Origin: Clostridium beijerinckii
GTDB lineage: Bacteria; Bacillota; Clostridia; Clostridiales; Clostridiaceae
Reading direction: 5' to 3'
DNA: 64,000 nt
NCBI RefSeq assembly: GCF_018223745.1
Contig: NZ_CP073653.1
Location: 3,806,001-3,870,000, forward strand
Under the pieces are notes generated by a model, which was not told where the DNA came from, searched no databases, and saw only the letters and a list, made by a program, of their open reading frames with translations. The position numbers were made by a program, and so were the translations under genes. Numbering within the stretch: the stretch's first letter is position 1; every line of letters starts with the position of its first letter. Below, piece after piece: positions 17,944-27,500 of the stretch.

Positions 17944-18582
17944 CTAAGCTAATACATTTTTTATATATTCTTTGATCTCATCGCATTTACAGTTATCAAA
18001 GAAATATTCTTTAAAATTAGTTCCACTTACAGCACCTTTTAATAAATCTTGATCTATATTCTTTAAGATTGTTAACATATCTGTATGTGTTACCTTTTTA
18101 ACTTCATCTAGTATTTTTTTATTTCTTTGTTCTGGTACTACTCTATCCTTTGGATATCCTTGACCACTTTCACCCTCAAATAATTTTTCAAATATGTATT
18201 CTAAATTTAATTCAGCTCCCCATCCAAATCCTTTGGCAAATGGAAGAGAAATTGCATTTCCATCATTTATTTGTGCAAACATGTATGCATCAGATGGATC
18301 TACTATATGACCGCATAAAACACCTGGGAATGCATTACATGCAAGCATTGCACCTTCCCCTGTTCCACATCCTGTAATTATATAATCTGCTGCTCCTGAG
18401 TTTAATAATATTGCAGCTAAAATACCATTTTGAACATATGTTAATTGTGCTTCCCCTTCTACTCCATACATTCCATAGTTAAATACTTCATGACCTTTTG
18501 GCTCTACAACTTTTTTTAGCGACTCATATATAATTGAATTTTTTGCTGCTTGACTGTTCTCATTTATTAATGCTATTTTCAT
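17944..18582 (-). CDS. RpiB/LacAB-family sugar isomerase, probably the unsaturated-uronate isomerase DhuI type
   Basis: The 212-residue protein has the RpiB/LacA/LacB fold: MKIALINENSQAAKNSIIYE at the start, GCGTGEGAMLACNAFPGVLC as the phosphate/active-site loop, and a C-terminal extension that simple RpiB lacks. It lies 15 bases after a KduD-type dehydrogenase and near a KdgF-like cupin. In streptococci an RpiB-family enzyme (DhuI) replaces KduI as isomerase of 4-deoxy-5-keto-uronate, beside a KduD-like dehydrogenase. The same order here suggests the same step. A pentose or galactose-6-phosphate isomerase role is less likely from context. Confidence 0.78.
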   Translation of the reverse strand: MKIALINENSQAAKNSIIYESLKKVVEPKGHEVFNYGMYGVEGEAQLTYVQNGILAAILLNSGAADYIITGCGTGEGAMLACNAFPGVLCGHIVDPSDAYMFAQINDGNAISLPFAKGFGWGAELNLEYIFEKLFEGESGQGYPKDRVVPEQRNKKILDEVKKVTHTDMLTILKNIDQDLLKGAVSGTNFKEYFFDNCKCDEIKEYIKNVLA

Positions 18583-18597
18583 ACTATCGTTCCTTTC

Positions 18598-19401
18598 CTA
18601 TTGAGGTTGTTTTCCTATATAAGCTAAGATACCACCATCTACATATAAAATATGACCATTAACAAAGTCTGATGCATCAGATGCTAAGAATACAGCTGGT
18701 CCTGCTAAATCTTCTGCTGTTCCCCAACGCGCTGCTGGTGTCTTTGCAATTATAAATTGATCAAATGGGTGTTTCGAACCATCTGGTTGAACTTCTCTAA
18801 GTGGTGCTGTTTGTGGTGTAGCTATATATCCAGGCCCTATACCATTACATTGGATATTATATTCTCCATATTCAGAAGCAATGTTCTTTGTTAACATCTT
18901 TAATCCACCTTTTGCTGCTGCATATGCTGAAACTGTCTCTCTACCTAACTCACTCATCATTGAACAAATGTTTATTATCTTTCCGTGACCTTTTTTTATC
19001 ATTCCTGGTATTACTGCTTTAGACACAATAAATGGTGCATTTAAATCTACATCAATAACCTTACGGAAGTCTTCTGCTTTCATTTCAAGCATTGGAATAC
19101 GTCTGATTATACCTGCATTATTTACAAGAATATCAATTACTCCAACTTCTTTTTCAATTTTTTCAACTAATTCATTTACTTTAGCTTCATCTGTTACATC
19201 ACAAACATAGCCATGAGCTTTTATTCCTGATTCTGTGTAAGCTGCTAGTCCTTTATCTACTAATTCTTGATTAATATCGTTAAATACAATAGTAGCTCCT
19301 GCTTCAGCATAAGATTTTGCGATACTAAACCCTATACCATAAGAAGCACCTGTTACTAATGCAATTTTTCCCTTTAATGAAAATCCATCCATAATTCCCA
19401 T
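18598..19401 (-). CDS. kduD: KduD-type 2-deoxy-D-gluconate 3-dehydrogenase (SDR)
   Basis: This 267-residue short-chain dehydrogenase has the NAD(P)-binding GASYGIG motif (about residues 18-24), NNAG (about 92-95), the catalytic Ser, and Tyr/Lys in SAYAAAKGG. The C-terminal YVDGG completes the SDR pattern. The opening FSLKGKIALVTGAS resembles KduD and gluconate 5-dehydrogenase. It would oxidise or reduce the keto-deoxyuronate to 2-keto-3-deoxygluconate. It is the first gene of the operon, with GAGGAGG nine bases before the ATG, and faces an AraC regulator. Confidence 0.85.
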   Translation of the reverse strand: MGIMDGFSLKGKIALVTGASYGIGFSIAKSYAEAGATIVFNDINQELVDKGLAAYTESGIKAHGYVCDVTDEAKVNELVEKIEKEVGVIDILVNNAGIIRRIPMLEMKAEDFRKVIDVDLNAPFIVSKAVIPGMIKKGHGKIINICSMMSELGRETVSAYAAAKGGLKMLTKNIASEYGEYNIQCNGIGPGYIATPQTAPLREVQPDGSKHPFDQFIIAKTPAARWGTAEDLAGPAVFLASDASDFVNGHILYVDGGILAYIGKQPQ

Positions 19402-19512
19402 AGTTAAAATCCTCCTCTATGTGTTACATTTTATATTTACAGTATATCACTACATATAATCAATTTCTTGTTATATCCTTTCGAAAATATTGCAAATCTT
19501 GAACCATAGATT

Positions 19513-19530
19513 TATAATGAATGCATTATA
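19513..19530. promoter_or_regulatory. Candidate operator between kduD and the AraC gene
   Basis: TATAATG-AATG-CATTATA is a perfect 7-4-7 dyad in the divergent gap. It overlaps a possible -10 element for the AraC gene, so it may be the shared control site. Confidence 0.45.
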
Positions 19531-19591
19531 TATTAGGTACTGATGTTTTTAAAGTAAACTTACACTAAAAATGAAAGGAGAAGTTTTATTT

Positions 19592-20449
19592 ATGAAAGAA
19601 GAAATTTCTTGTAAGGCTTCCATAAAGAACTGCTTAGAACAACGCTATTTCTCTATTGCACGCCTATATAAAGAAGAAAAAACGATGGACATACATATAC
19701 ATGATTGTTATGAAATATATTACTCTATATCCGGTGGAAAGCAAATACTTATTCATAATAAGCTATATGATATTAGCCCTGGGGACTTATTTGTAATTAA
19801 TCAATATGAAAGCCATCACGTTTCCAAGGTTGATAGGGCTCATGAACGAATTGTTATATCGATTCATCCAGAATTTCTTAAATCTATATCAAGTGATAAA
19901 ACAGATTTAAGTTATTGTTTCACAAATCGTAGTGAGAATTTCAATCATAAGATCTCTTTAAATAAAGAACAGCAACAACATTTTCTTTATTTTATCAATA
20001 AGATAATAGCTACTAATGGATATGGCTCTGACATAATTGAATATGCATCTTTTTTAGAACTAATTACTTTATTAAATGGAATTTATATTGCAAATAATAA
20101 CTTACATGTTGACGATCACTCTTACAAGTACAATCAACAAGTCCAGGAAATTATAACATATATAAATGAAAATATTACTGAACCTATTACCATTGACTAT
20201 TTAGCAAATCACTTTTATTTAAGTCCATCTTATATATGTAGAATATTTAAATCAGCTACTGGAACTACTATAAATAAATATATTTCAGCACGAAGAATAA
20301 CCATAGCTAAGTCATTGTTAGCTAATGGCACAAATGTTAATGAGGTTTGTGAAAAATGTGGTTTTAATGATTATACTAATTTTCTAAAAACCTTTAAAAA
20401 TGCAGTTGGAATTTCCCCTAAAAAATATTCAACCTTTAGCATAAGTTAA
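19592..20449 (+). CDS. AraC-family regulator of the uronate operon
   Basis: From the ATG at 19592 the protein has 285 residues: an N-terminal cupin-type sensor (HIHDCYEIYYSISGGKQILI and SPGDLFVINQYESHHV) and a C-terminal pair of helix-turn-helix motifs (about 190-285, for example LSPSYICRIFKSATGTTINK and CGFNDYTNFLKTFKNAVGIS). An AAGGAG precedes this ATG; the ATG at 19571 lies upstream of that site and has none. It is divergent from kduD, so a sugar-acid-responsive activator of that operon is likely. The ligand is unknown. Confidence 0.87.
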   Translation: MKEEISCKASIKNCLEQRYFSIARLYKEEKTMDIHIHDCYEIYYSISGGKQILIHNKLYDISPGDLFVINQYESHHVSKVDRAHERIVISIHPEFLKSISSDKTDLSYCFTNRSENFNHKISLNKEQQQHFLYFINKIIATNGYGSDIIEYASFLELITLLNGIYIANNNLHVDDHSYKYNQQVQEIITYINENITEPITIDYLANHFYLSPSYICRIFKSATGTTINKYISARRITIAKSLLANGTNVNEVCEKCGFNDYTNFLKTFKNAVGISPKKYSTFSIS

Positions 20450-20633
20450 CGCTTAAAATTTTTGTATAACTACCTTAAATCCATAATATATTTATTAGTA
20501 ACATTATCTAATTAACTAAAGTGAAATCTTTAGCGGAAACTTAGTTTTTGAGTTTATATAAAGCATAATATGAAAATAAAGTTATGCATTTTTAAATTTT
20601 GATTAGTTTAACAATTTTAAAGGAGATATGATT

Positions 20634-21563
20634 ATGTTACTGGAAAAAGGCTCTACCGGTTCTTACGTTACTTATCTGCAATATGCCTTAAAAATCAAAT
20701 GTTGCTATTTTGATATAGTTAATGGGGAATTTTCAACTACAACATATAATTCAGTGATAAAATACCAAAATTCAAAGAGATTAACTGCTAATGGTGTGGT
20801 TGATGATACTACTTGGACTATTTTAAAAACAGATATTCAATTAATTCAGCAGCAACTTAATAGCAAAGGCTATGTCTTAACTGTTGATGGTATTGCTGGC
20901 ATTAATACCTATAATACAGTAGTAAAATTCCAAAGAGAAAACGGTCTTGTGGCGGATGGAATGGTTGGATCTAGTACATTAGCAACTTTGGTTAGTCAAA
21001 CACCAAGTACAACGCCGTCTTCAACATCTGAACAAATTGTTTCAATAAATCAGCTTAATGAAGTGGGTTGGAAAAATGTATCCATTAATCAAATTAATGA
21101 GCTAAATAGCTGTTTAAAAACATTTGCTATAATAACCTTTCCAAGGTTAAGGCATTTTATAAGCCAATGCAGTTATGAATCTGAATGTGGACTTTACACT
21201 AAAGAAGTTGATCCTGGTTATAAATACGAAGGTCGTGAGGATTTAGGAAACATATATCCTGGAGATGGTCCAAAATTTAAGGGTGCTGGTTATATACAAA
21301 TAACTGGGCGAAGTAACTACCAAAGCTTTTCAAATTATATGCGTGATAAAAACATTATGGACGGAGTTAACTACGTAGCAGCTAACTATCCTTGGATGAG
21401 TGCTGGTTTCTGGTGGTATACTAATAATATGAATTCTCTTTGCGATAGCAGATCTTCTGTTGAAACTATAACAAGAGCTGTTAATGGTGGATTAAATGGC
21501 TTTAGTGGCAGGCAAAAATATTATGATATTTGTCTTAGAGTTTTTAGGAGCGATGTCTACTAA
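20634..21563 (+). CDS. Two peptidoglycan-binding domains plus GH19 lysin
   Basis: The 309-residue protein has two PG_binding_1 modules (about residues 1-60 with LLEKGSTGSYVTYLQYAL, and 62-122 with VLTVDGIAGINTYNTVVKFQ), a Thr/Ser/Pro linker, and a GH19 lysozyme-like catalytic domain (about 140-309). The catalytic glutamate is probably in FISQCSYESECGLY, and KFKGAGYIQITGRSNY is the typical substrate-cleft motif. No signal peptide is visible, so it acts after lysis or is exported by a holin-like or sporulation route. I chose ATG 20634, eight bases after AGGAG, over 20628. It could be a prophage-derived or mother-cell lysin. Confidence 0.87.
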   Translation: MLLEKGSTGSYVTYLQYALKIKCCYFDIVNGEFSTTTYNSVIKYQNSKRLTANGVVDDTTWTILKTDIQLIQQQLNSKGYVLTVDGIAGINTYNTVVKFQRENGLVADGMVGSSTLATLVSQTPSTTPSSTSEQIVSINQLNEVGWKNVSINQINELNSCLKTFAIITFPRLRHFISQCSYESECGLYTKEVDPGYKYEGREDLGNIYPGDGPKFKGAGYIQITGRSNYQSFSNYMRDKNIMDGVNYVAANYPWMSAGFWWYTNNMNSLCDSRSSVETITRAVNGGLNGFSGRQKYYDICLRVFRSDVY

Positions 21564-21582
21564 TTTATATTTTTTATTACAT

Positions 21583-21628
21583 AATAAGGATATGCCTCAA
21601 AATAAATATTCCAAAGCATATCCTTATT
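21583..21628. terminator. Bidirectional terminator between converging genes
   Basis: AATAAGGATATGC (21583-21595) pairs with GCATATCCTTATT (21616-21628), between the lysin (plus) and the YjgB-like lipoprotein (minus). Confidence 0.75.
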
Positions 21629-21634
21629 ACTAAT

Positions 21635-22318
21635 CTACCATTCTCTGCCCTTATCACCAGACATATTATTTTTAGTTCCACTAGGATATAATACTGAGTA
21701 ATGGTCCAATTTAGGATCATTTCCAGAGTCCTTAAAAACAAATAAAATCTTAAACTCGCTTCCAGATTTATAGCCTATAATTCTTTCCCCATTTGATGTA
21801 ACATCATGATCTGGCTGACCAAAAAAGTCTTTAACATCTGAAAGTGAAATTTGTTTTAGCTGACTGTCAAATGATCTAACTTCAAAAACTTGATCACCTT
21901 TATTAGTACCAAAGACAACATTCTTACTTGAATAAGTAGCATAATTTCCTTTTGCTTCTCCTACCCAATCTGATTTATCTGCTTTTCCCCACTTTTTTTC
22001 TATATCCTGTAGAGTTGAAGTTTTTACTGGGAAATCGCAGTTAATAATCTTTCCCTCTTCAGATAATTTCTTAATATTATCAAGAACAGCTTTATGTTCA
22101 TTGTTTTCAGTATTTGACGTCTCAACATTACTATTTTCTGAAGGAGCATCTGACTTTGAATTTTTGTCTTCACTGCTTTCACTAGTTTCACTGCTGTTTT
22201 TGCCATCATTTGCTGCATCACCTGAAGGCTTACTTGAATTCGAGCATCCTGCCATTATAGTTATAAACAAGGTCATAACAATTATTACTATTGATTTTTT
22301 ATTAAAAAATAAACTCAT
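21635..22318 (-). CDS. YjgB-family (DUF4309) lipoprotein
   Basis: The 227-residue protein has a lipoprotein signal with lipobox IMAGC (Cys about residue 24), a Ser/Asn/Glu-rich linker to about residue 75, then a folded domain. Features such as IEKKWGKADKSDWVGEAKGN and VKDFFGQPDHDVTSNGERII match the Bacillus YjgB/DUF4309 family. The C-terminal part has the paired beta strands seen in other small surface domains of Firmicutes. It would sit on the outer face of the membrane. No function is known for the family. It is a single gene. Confidence 0.78.
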   Translation of the reverse strand: MSLFFNKKSIVIIVMTLFITIMAGCSNSSKPSGDAANDGKNSSETSESSEDKNSKSDAPSENSNVETSNTENNEHKAVLDNIKKLSEEGKIINCDFPVKTSTLQDIEKKWGKADKSDWVGEAKGNYATYSSKNVVFGTNKGDQVFEVRSFDSQLKQISLSDVKDFFGQPDHDVTSNGERIIGYKSGSEFKILFVFKDSGNDPKLDHYSVLYPSGTKNNMSGDKGREW

Positions 22319-22639
22319 CTCACTTCTTTAGGCATATCACTATACGAATCTATAAGTTCCTTAGCCTAAATACTCACTTCCTTTCCTTTTATATAAATAT
22401 TTTAACTTAGATTTACTAAAATACCACAATTATATAATACCCATAATTGATATTATTACTCATTAAGAAATATGGTTACTATACTCTAATTTTATCACTT
22501 TTATCATTTAAATATGAGCCTGTTAATAAATAAAATTACTAATAAACTTACTTCTATAATAAAATCTTGAGGATTTATGAGTTTCGTTAATATAACTTTT
22601 TCCTTTTAAGAATAATTTATAATCAATAGATGGTATTAA
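22319..22639. other. Intergenic region upstream of the lipoprotein gene
   Basis: AT-rich, with no gene or recognised RNA. The lipoprotein promoter presumably lies here but I see no strong match. Confidence 0.45.
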
Positions 22640-22687
22640 AATCAAGGCTTAGATTTTTGTTTGATACTAAAAATCTAAGCCTTGATT
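22640..22687 (-). terminator. Strong terminator of the AbrB-like gene
   Basis: A 19-bp perfect stem (22640-22658 with 22669-22687), loop of 10, with T-rich flanks on the minus strand, lies about 60 bases after the gene. Confidence 0.85.
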
Positions 22688-22746
22688 AAATAGAATTACA
22701 TCATTCGTAATTTTCTTAAAACTTCATAAAAGAAAATTGAATTTTC

Positions 22747-22995
22747 TTATGTATTTAATTTCTTTAATTCTTTTATACATTCTTCGCAGATAGCAACTTC
22801 TTTAAATTTAGTAACACTTTTTATATTGCCGCAAAAAATACATCCAGGAGCATATTTTTTTAATATTATTTTCTTTTCTTCTTCAAAAATTTCTAAAGAG
22901 TCCTTTTCATTAATTGAAAGTAATTTCCTTGTTTCCTTTGGAATTACGACTCTTCCGAGTTCATCGACTTTTCTTACCATTCCTGTTGCTCTCAT
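22747..22995 (-). CDS. AbrB-family transition-state regulator with zinc-finger-like tail
   Basis: The 82-residue protein has the AbrB swapped-hairpin DNA-binding domain, MRATGMVRKVDELGRVVIPK then ETRKLLSINEKDSLEIF, at residues 1-45. A short C-terminal part carries two CxxC pairs (CIFCG and CEEC), a likely zinc site found in clostridial AbrB homologues. Such proteins repress sporulation, solvent and toxin genes during growth. The start is ATG 22995 after AAGGGGGG. In solventogenic clostridia several abrB-like copies exist; which one this is cannot be told from sequence alone. Confidence 0.9.
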   Translation of the reverse strand: MRATGMVRKVDELGRVVIPKETRKLLSINEKDSLEIFEEEKKIILKKYAPGCIFCGNIKSVTKFKEVAICEECIKELKKLNT

Positions 22996-23165
22996 TATCA
23001 ACGTTCCCCCCTTAATATATTATAATTCTACTATAATATATTTCGGAAATTATTTACAGTCTCATTTTTTCAAATTATGGCAAATTAATACCATTTTTTA
23101 GCTTTAGATTCTTATTATCAGCGTTATTGATAGATTTCAAATATTTTTACATTTTTCAAAAAATT

Positions 23166-24197
23166 CTATATTTTAAATAGAATAATATAATAAACTATCA
23201 TGATAGTCATTCCAAGTGGAATCCCAAGCTTCATCCATTCCTTACTGTTAATTTTTAATTTACCGGCCGAAATTATATTAGGAATATTCCCGGGAATCAT
23301 CATTCCTCCACTAATAAGTAATCCCATTAACACTGCTTTAACCTGTACCTCAGACATTTTCACACTTATTTCAGCAGCTGCTAGTGTTGCATTATCAAGG
23401 ACGGCTGATGACATATTAAACCAGTATAAATAGCCAGTATGAAGATTTATTACATAAGTATCAATTAATGTTTTAAAACCTTCTCCAAGTAATTCCAAAG
23501 CTATAATAAATAAAATAATTTTAAGTGCTCTTATGAATATTTCCTTGTTAGTTTCTTCTATAATAATTTCTTCTGTATTATTTGATTCTATTTTTTCTTG
23601 AATACCGTAAAATGTACCAATAATTCCAAGAATAAATATAGCGGGTATTATATAAACTCCATACTTATCTAATAGATACCAAAAGCTCACATTAAGTTTT
23701 GAAACAATCATTGTAGACAATGGCTCTCCTATAGGTGTTAATACAGCTCCGATTCCAATTGAAAAACATGCAACCACATCAATATTGATTTTATTTTTTC
23801 TACTTATCGGCAATATGCTAACTATTTCTACTAAAAGCAGAGCTGCAATAATGGCAGTTATTATGCTTGATAAAAACCCAATAATAACTATTAACAAAAA
23901 TACAAAAAATTTTAATGGTACATATTTAAGAATATATGTAAGTGCTCCTTCTATATGAGTTGATAGAGCTTTAAATATAAATCCACCAATTAGTACTGCA
24001 ACAGCTATTGTATACATAAATTTATTTTGAATAATTCCTAAAAATAATTCTTTATTTATAGCTCCTGATGTGACACATGCTAATACTCCTACTATAAATA
24101 AAAATATTTCAAGATTATTTTCAACTTTCTTTGATACTATTGGTAATACAAATGTCACTACCAATAATAATATTAATACATAAAACAATTTCAACAC
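23166..24197 (-). CDS. DUF1646-family membrane transporter (probable Na+-linked)
   Basis: The 343-residue protein has about ten membrane segments. Conserved DUF1646 stretches are GIGAVLTPIGEPLSTMIVSK (about 147-166), SSAVLDNATLAAAEIS (about 267-282) and SGGMMIPGNIPNIISAGKLK (about 299-318). The family resembles NhaD/citrate-type ion transporters. It is preceded by a terminator-linked leader that fits the DUF1646 RNA motif, now known as a Na+-responsive riboswitch class, which suggests Na+ export or Na+-coupled transport. The start is GTG 24197 or TTG 24194; AAAGGG lies just before both. Confidence 0.8.
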   Translation of the reverse strand: MLKLFYVLILLLVVTFVLPIVSKKVENNLEIFLFIVGVLACVTSGAINKELFLGIIQNKFMYTIAVAVLIGGFIFKALSTHIEGALTYILKYVPLKFFVFLLIVIIGFLSSIITAIIAALLLVEIVSILPISRKNKINIDVVACFSIGIGAVLTPIGEPLSTMIVSKLNVSFWYLLDKYGVYIIPAIFILGIIGTFYGIQEKIESNNTEEIIIEETNKEIFIRALKIILFIIALELLGEGFKTLIDTYVINLHTGYLYWFNMSSAVLDNATLAAAEISVKMSEVQVKAVLMGLLISGGMMIPGNIPNIISAGKLKINSKEWMKLGIPLGMTIMIVYYIILFKI

Positions 24198-24335
24198 TGC
24201 CCTTTCTTCATAAAATGAATTTGATTACTGCTTAATTCCTATTAGATTTTCACCATAATTAACAAAATTACAAATGATTTAAAGTTAATCTCTTGGCATT
24301 TTTAATTTAGCACTTTAGCTAGATATAGTAATAAA

Positions 24336-24420
24336 AAAAGTGGGAAACTCAAATAAGAGTTTCCCACCCTGGAAACAAATTTCTTGGAATCAAGTGCAAA
24401 CTTGTCCAACCGATAAAAAA
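24336..24420 (-). ncRNA. Probable Na+ riboswitch (DUF1646 motif, Na+-I class) with terminator
   Basis: On the minus strand a compact leader has a hairpin TTGGA...TCCAA enclosing CAAGT...ACTTG, then GTTTCC that can pair with GGAAAC, and finally GTGGGAAACTC / GAGTTTCCCAC followed by seven T. The upstream hairpin and the terminator arm compete for GGGAAAC, giving an on/off switch. It lies directly before a DUF1646 gene, where the DUF1646 motif is expected. I matched it by context and architecture, not by an exact consensus. Confidence 0.65.
24340..24367 (-). terminator. Expression-platform terminator of the DUF1646 leader
   Basis: GTGGGAAACTC (24340-24350) pairs with GAGTTTCCCAC (24357-24367), with seven T following on the minus strand. 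It stands between promoter and gene, so it regulates rather than ends a unit. Confidence 0.85.
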
Positions 24421-24442
24421 ATATTCTATTAAATCTTTCAAA

Positions 24443-24471
24443 ATTATAGCATAGAATCTATAAAAATTCAA
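24443..24471 (-). promoter_or_regulatory. Promoter of the DUF1646 leader
   Basis: On the minus strand TTGAAT, exactly 17 bases, TATAAT. It places the start site about 20 bases before the structured leader. Confidence 0.75.
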
Positions 24472-24557
24472 ATGGAATATGTAATAAATACTAGCAATAT
24501 ATTTTTATAAATTGCATTTAGCAATGAGATAGTTTAATAGAAATCTACGGTAATTTT

Positions 24558-27500
24558 CTATGAATAAATATCCGAAAACTCTACATGTATAGTTTGTATT
24601 AGACGATTTCCAGAAAACTCTACCACTTCGCTTTCACCCTTCTCTTGAACTATGCTTTCACTAGGAAGAAATATTGAGAAAGTACTTCCTCTTCCGACCT
24701 TACTTTTAAGAGATATAGTTCCTCCAATTGCTTCAACAAATTTCTTAACTAAAGATAGACCTATTCCAGTTCCTTCTGCTTGTCTTGATAAAGAACTATC
24801 AACCTGACCAAACCTTTCAAAAATTATATCGGCTTTCTCTTGAGGTATTCCTATACCTTTATCTTTAACTTCAATACAGATGCCATCTCTTCTTGAGAGT
24901 ATTTTTACACTAATTGATTTTCCTTCTGGAGTAAATTTAATGGCATTTGATAAGAGATTGAGCAGTATTCTTTCATACTTTTCATCATCTATTCCAACTA
25001 TCTTTTGTTTAACGGATGATGAAAATATTATATCAATGCTCTTTTGACTAGCATACGTATATACCGAATCAACAATAGCCTTAGTCATAAATATTATATC
25101 TATGTTGCTTTTATTAACTTTTATTCTTCCTGCATTAGCTCTGGTAATATCTAATATATTATTTACTAATCTTAGCTGCCTAAATGAATTTAATTTTATC
25201 ATCCCTAAGTACTTTTTTAGCCTGTCCGATAGTTCTTCACTGCAAAAATAATCTATTGCTTGAATAGCAGAATTTATAACATTGAGAGGTGTTCTAAACT
25301 CATGGGATATAAGTGACAAAAACTCATCTTTCATTTCTAATGCTTTTTCAAGAGTCTCATTTTTTTCTCGTTCAGCTTCCAAAAGCTTGATTTGAATTTT
25401 TTCTAAAACTTTCTGATTTTCCATAAAATCTGTTATATCTCTGCTATTAATAATTCCATAAGCAAAGTTTCCTTCTTTACCAAAAACAGGAGTTCCACTC
25501 ACGGAAACATATTGTTCACACTCCCCTATTTTTATCTTCATAAAGTATTCTTTAACGTATTCTCCACGTATAATCTTACAATGTGGTATATCTTCTGCTA
25601 TAATCTCAGATCCATCTAAATCTAAAAACTTTTTGTTTGTATCCTTTGGATGATTATAATCCCAATAATAGCTCATTCTTTTTTGTGCCATCTTATTTTT
25701 CAAGAAAATTTCGCCATCTTTATTAAAAACATAAACTGAATCTTGCATATTATCAAGAATGGCCTGTAACTGCTCTTTTTGCTCCAATATTTTTCTTTCA
25801 TTATTAAACCGCTCCGTAATATCATGAGCAGAAATCAATTTTGTAATTAAATTTTTCCTATCATCATATATTGGGCAAGCGCTTACACTATAATGAATAG
25901 TTTTATCTGGTCCTTTAGCTGTAATAATGAAGTTTTTAATACTCTCACCATTCTTTAACTTAATACCTGGTAGATCATTTACTTCAAGCAGATTTCCATC
26001 TTTATCATAATATTTAGTATCTTTGCACGTATCACCAATGCTTTTATATCCATTAATATCGTATATAAATTTTTCTGATTCTTTATTTAATAAAGTTACA
26101 CTGTTATCTGGATTAAACAAAAACATTCCATCTGATGCACTGCTAATAATTGCTTCAAGTTTTTTATTTTGTTGTTCTATAAGCATCTGTGCTTCAATAT
26201 CATGTGTAATATCATGACAGCAAAGAACTGCAAATTTTATATTTCCATTGCTATCATAAATAGGTCTTCCATTTAAACTAATATGTTTTGTTGTAGTAGC
26301 ATTTTTTAGAGTCATTATGTCATTTATAACTACTTCTCCCCTAAATACTTTTGAAATAGTCATTTTTTCTTTAGGAATTTCATCTCCATTTAAATCATAA
26401 AACTTAAAATGATTGGGATTACTTATCCTCCTAAGATTAGTACCCTTAAAATATTCTTCAGCAGATTTATTAGTTAAATAGCAATTTTTATTACTATCAT
26501 AAATAACCAGCGCATCGTCTATACTTTGTATAATATCATCTAATTCAGCTTTTTGATGTTTAATTTCCTCTTCTAACTTCTTCCTTTCAGTTATATCACG
26601 ATTAGTTTCAAGTACTACTAGCTGCCCATATTCATCAACAAAAATTTGATGACTTGTTTCAATGATAAGTTTTTTTCCATCTTTTTTAGTATGCTCTATT
26701 TCACCGCTCCATACACCATCTTCCAGTATACTCTCCTTAATAGTTTTTATGTCTACCGAACGAACAGTTTTTAATAAATCATGACTTATGCGGCCAACAG
26801 CCTCATCGCTGGTATAGCCATACATAAGCTCTGCACCTTTATTCCAATAAGTAATACTTCCATTTAATTTCCAAGCAAAAATAGCTTCTCTTGATAAGTT
26901 CAACATGTCTGCCTGTCGTTTTAACGTATAATTCTGCTGCTTAATTATTTCTGCCTGTTCCTCAATTTTTTTTCTATGTACCACCTGTTCAGTTGTTTCT
27001 GTAAGCATTGCAACGCAATATTTTATTTCACCATCTTCAAAAATAGGTATTAATGATATTCTCCAATAAGTAATTCCCCTACTAAAACCATCATACTGAT
27101 ATTCATCTATGTTGCATGCACGCTTTGTTCTAAGTAAATTATCCCACAGCCTTTCATATGCACTTCCCTTAAAGCCTGTCGTGAACTCAGATATATGTTT
27201 TCCTATACAATTTTCTACTTTATTAAAAGGCGCATCCATAAAACTTACATACTTCTCATTAGTTTTAAGAAGCGTCATATCTGGAAGACTATATACTCCT
27301 ACTCCATAATAATTATCTAAAATTAATTCATTTAAAAATGAATGTTTAATTTCAATATTAGAATTCATTTTTTCACTAAAGATATATATCTCTTTTTCTT
27401 TCTCACATATTACTTTTATATTAACAAATTTAACTCCTAAAGATTTCGTGAACAAAAAATAGTTGATCTTCTCATCAATATCGCTAGTATTAATGTTTGG

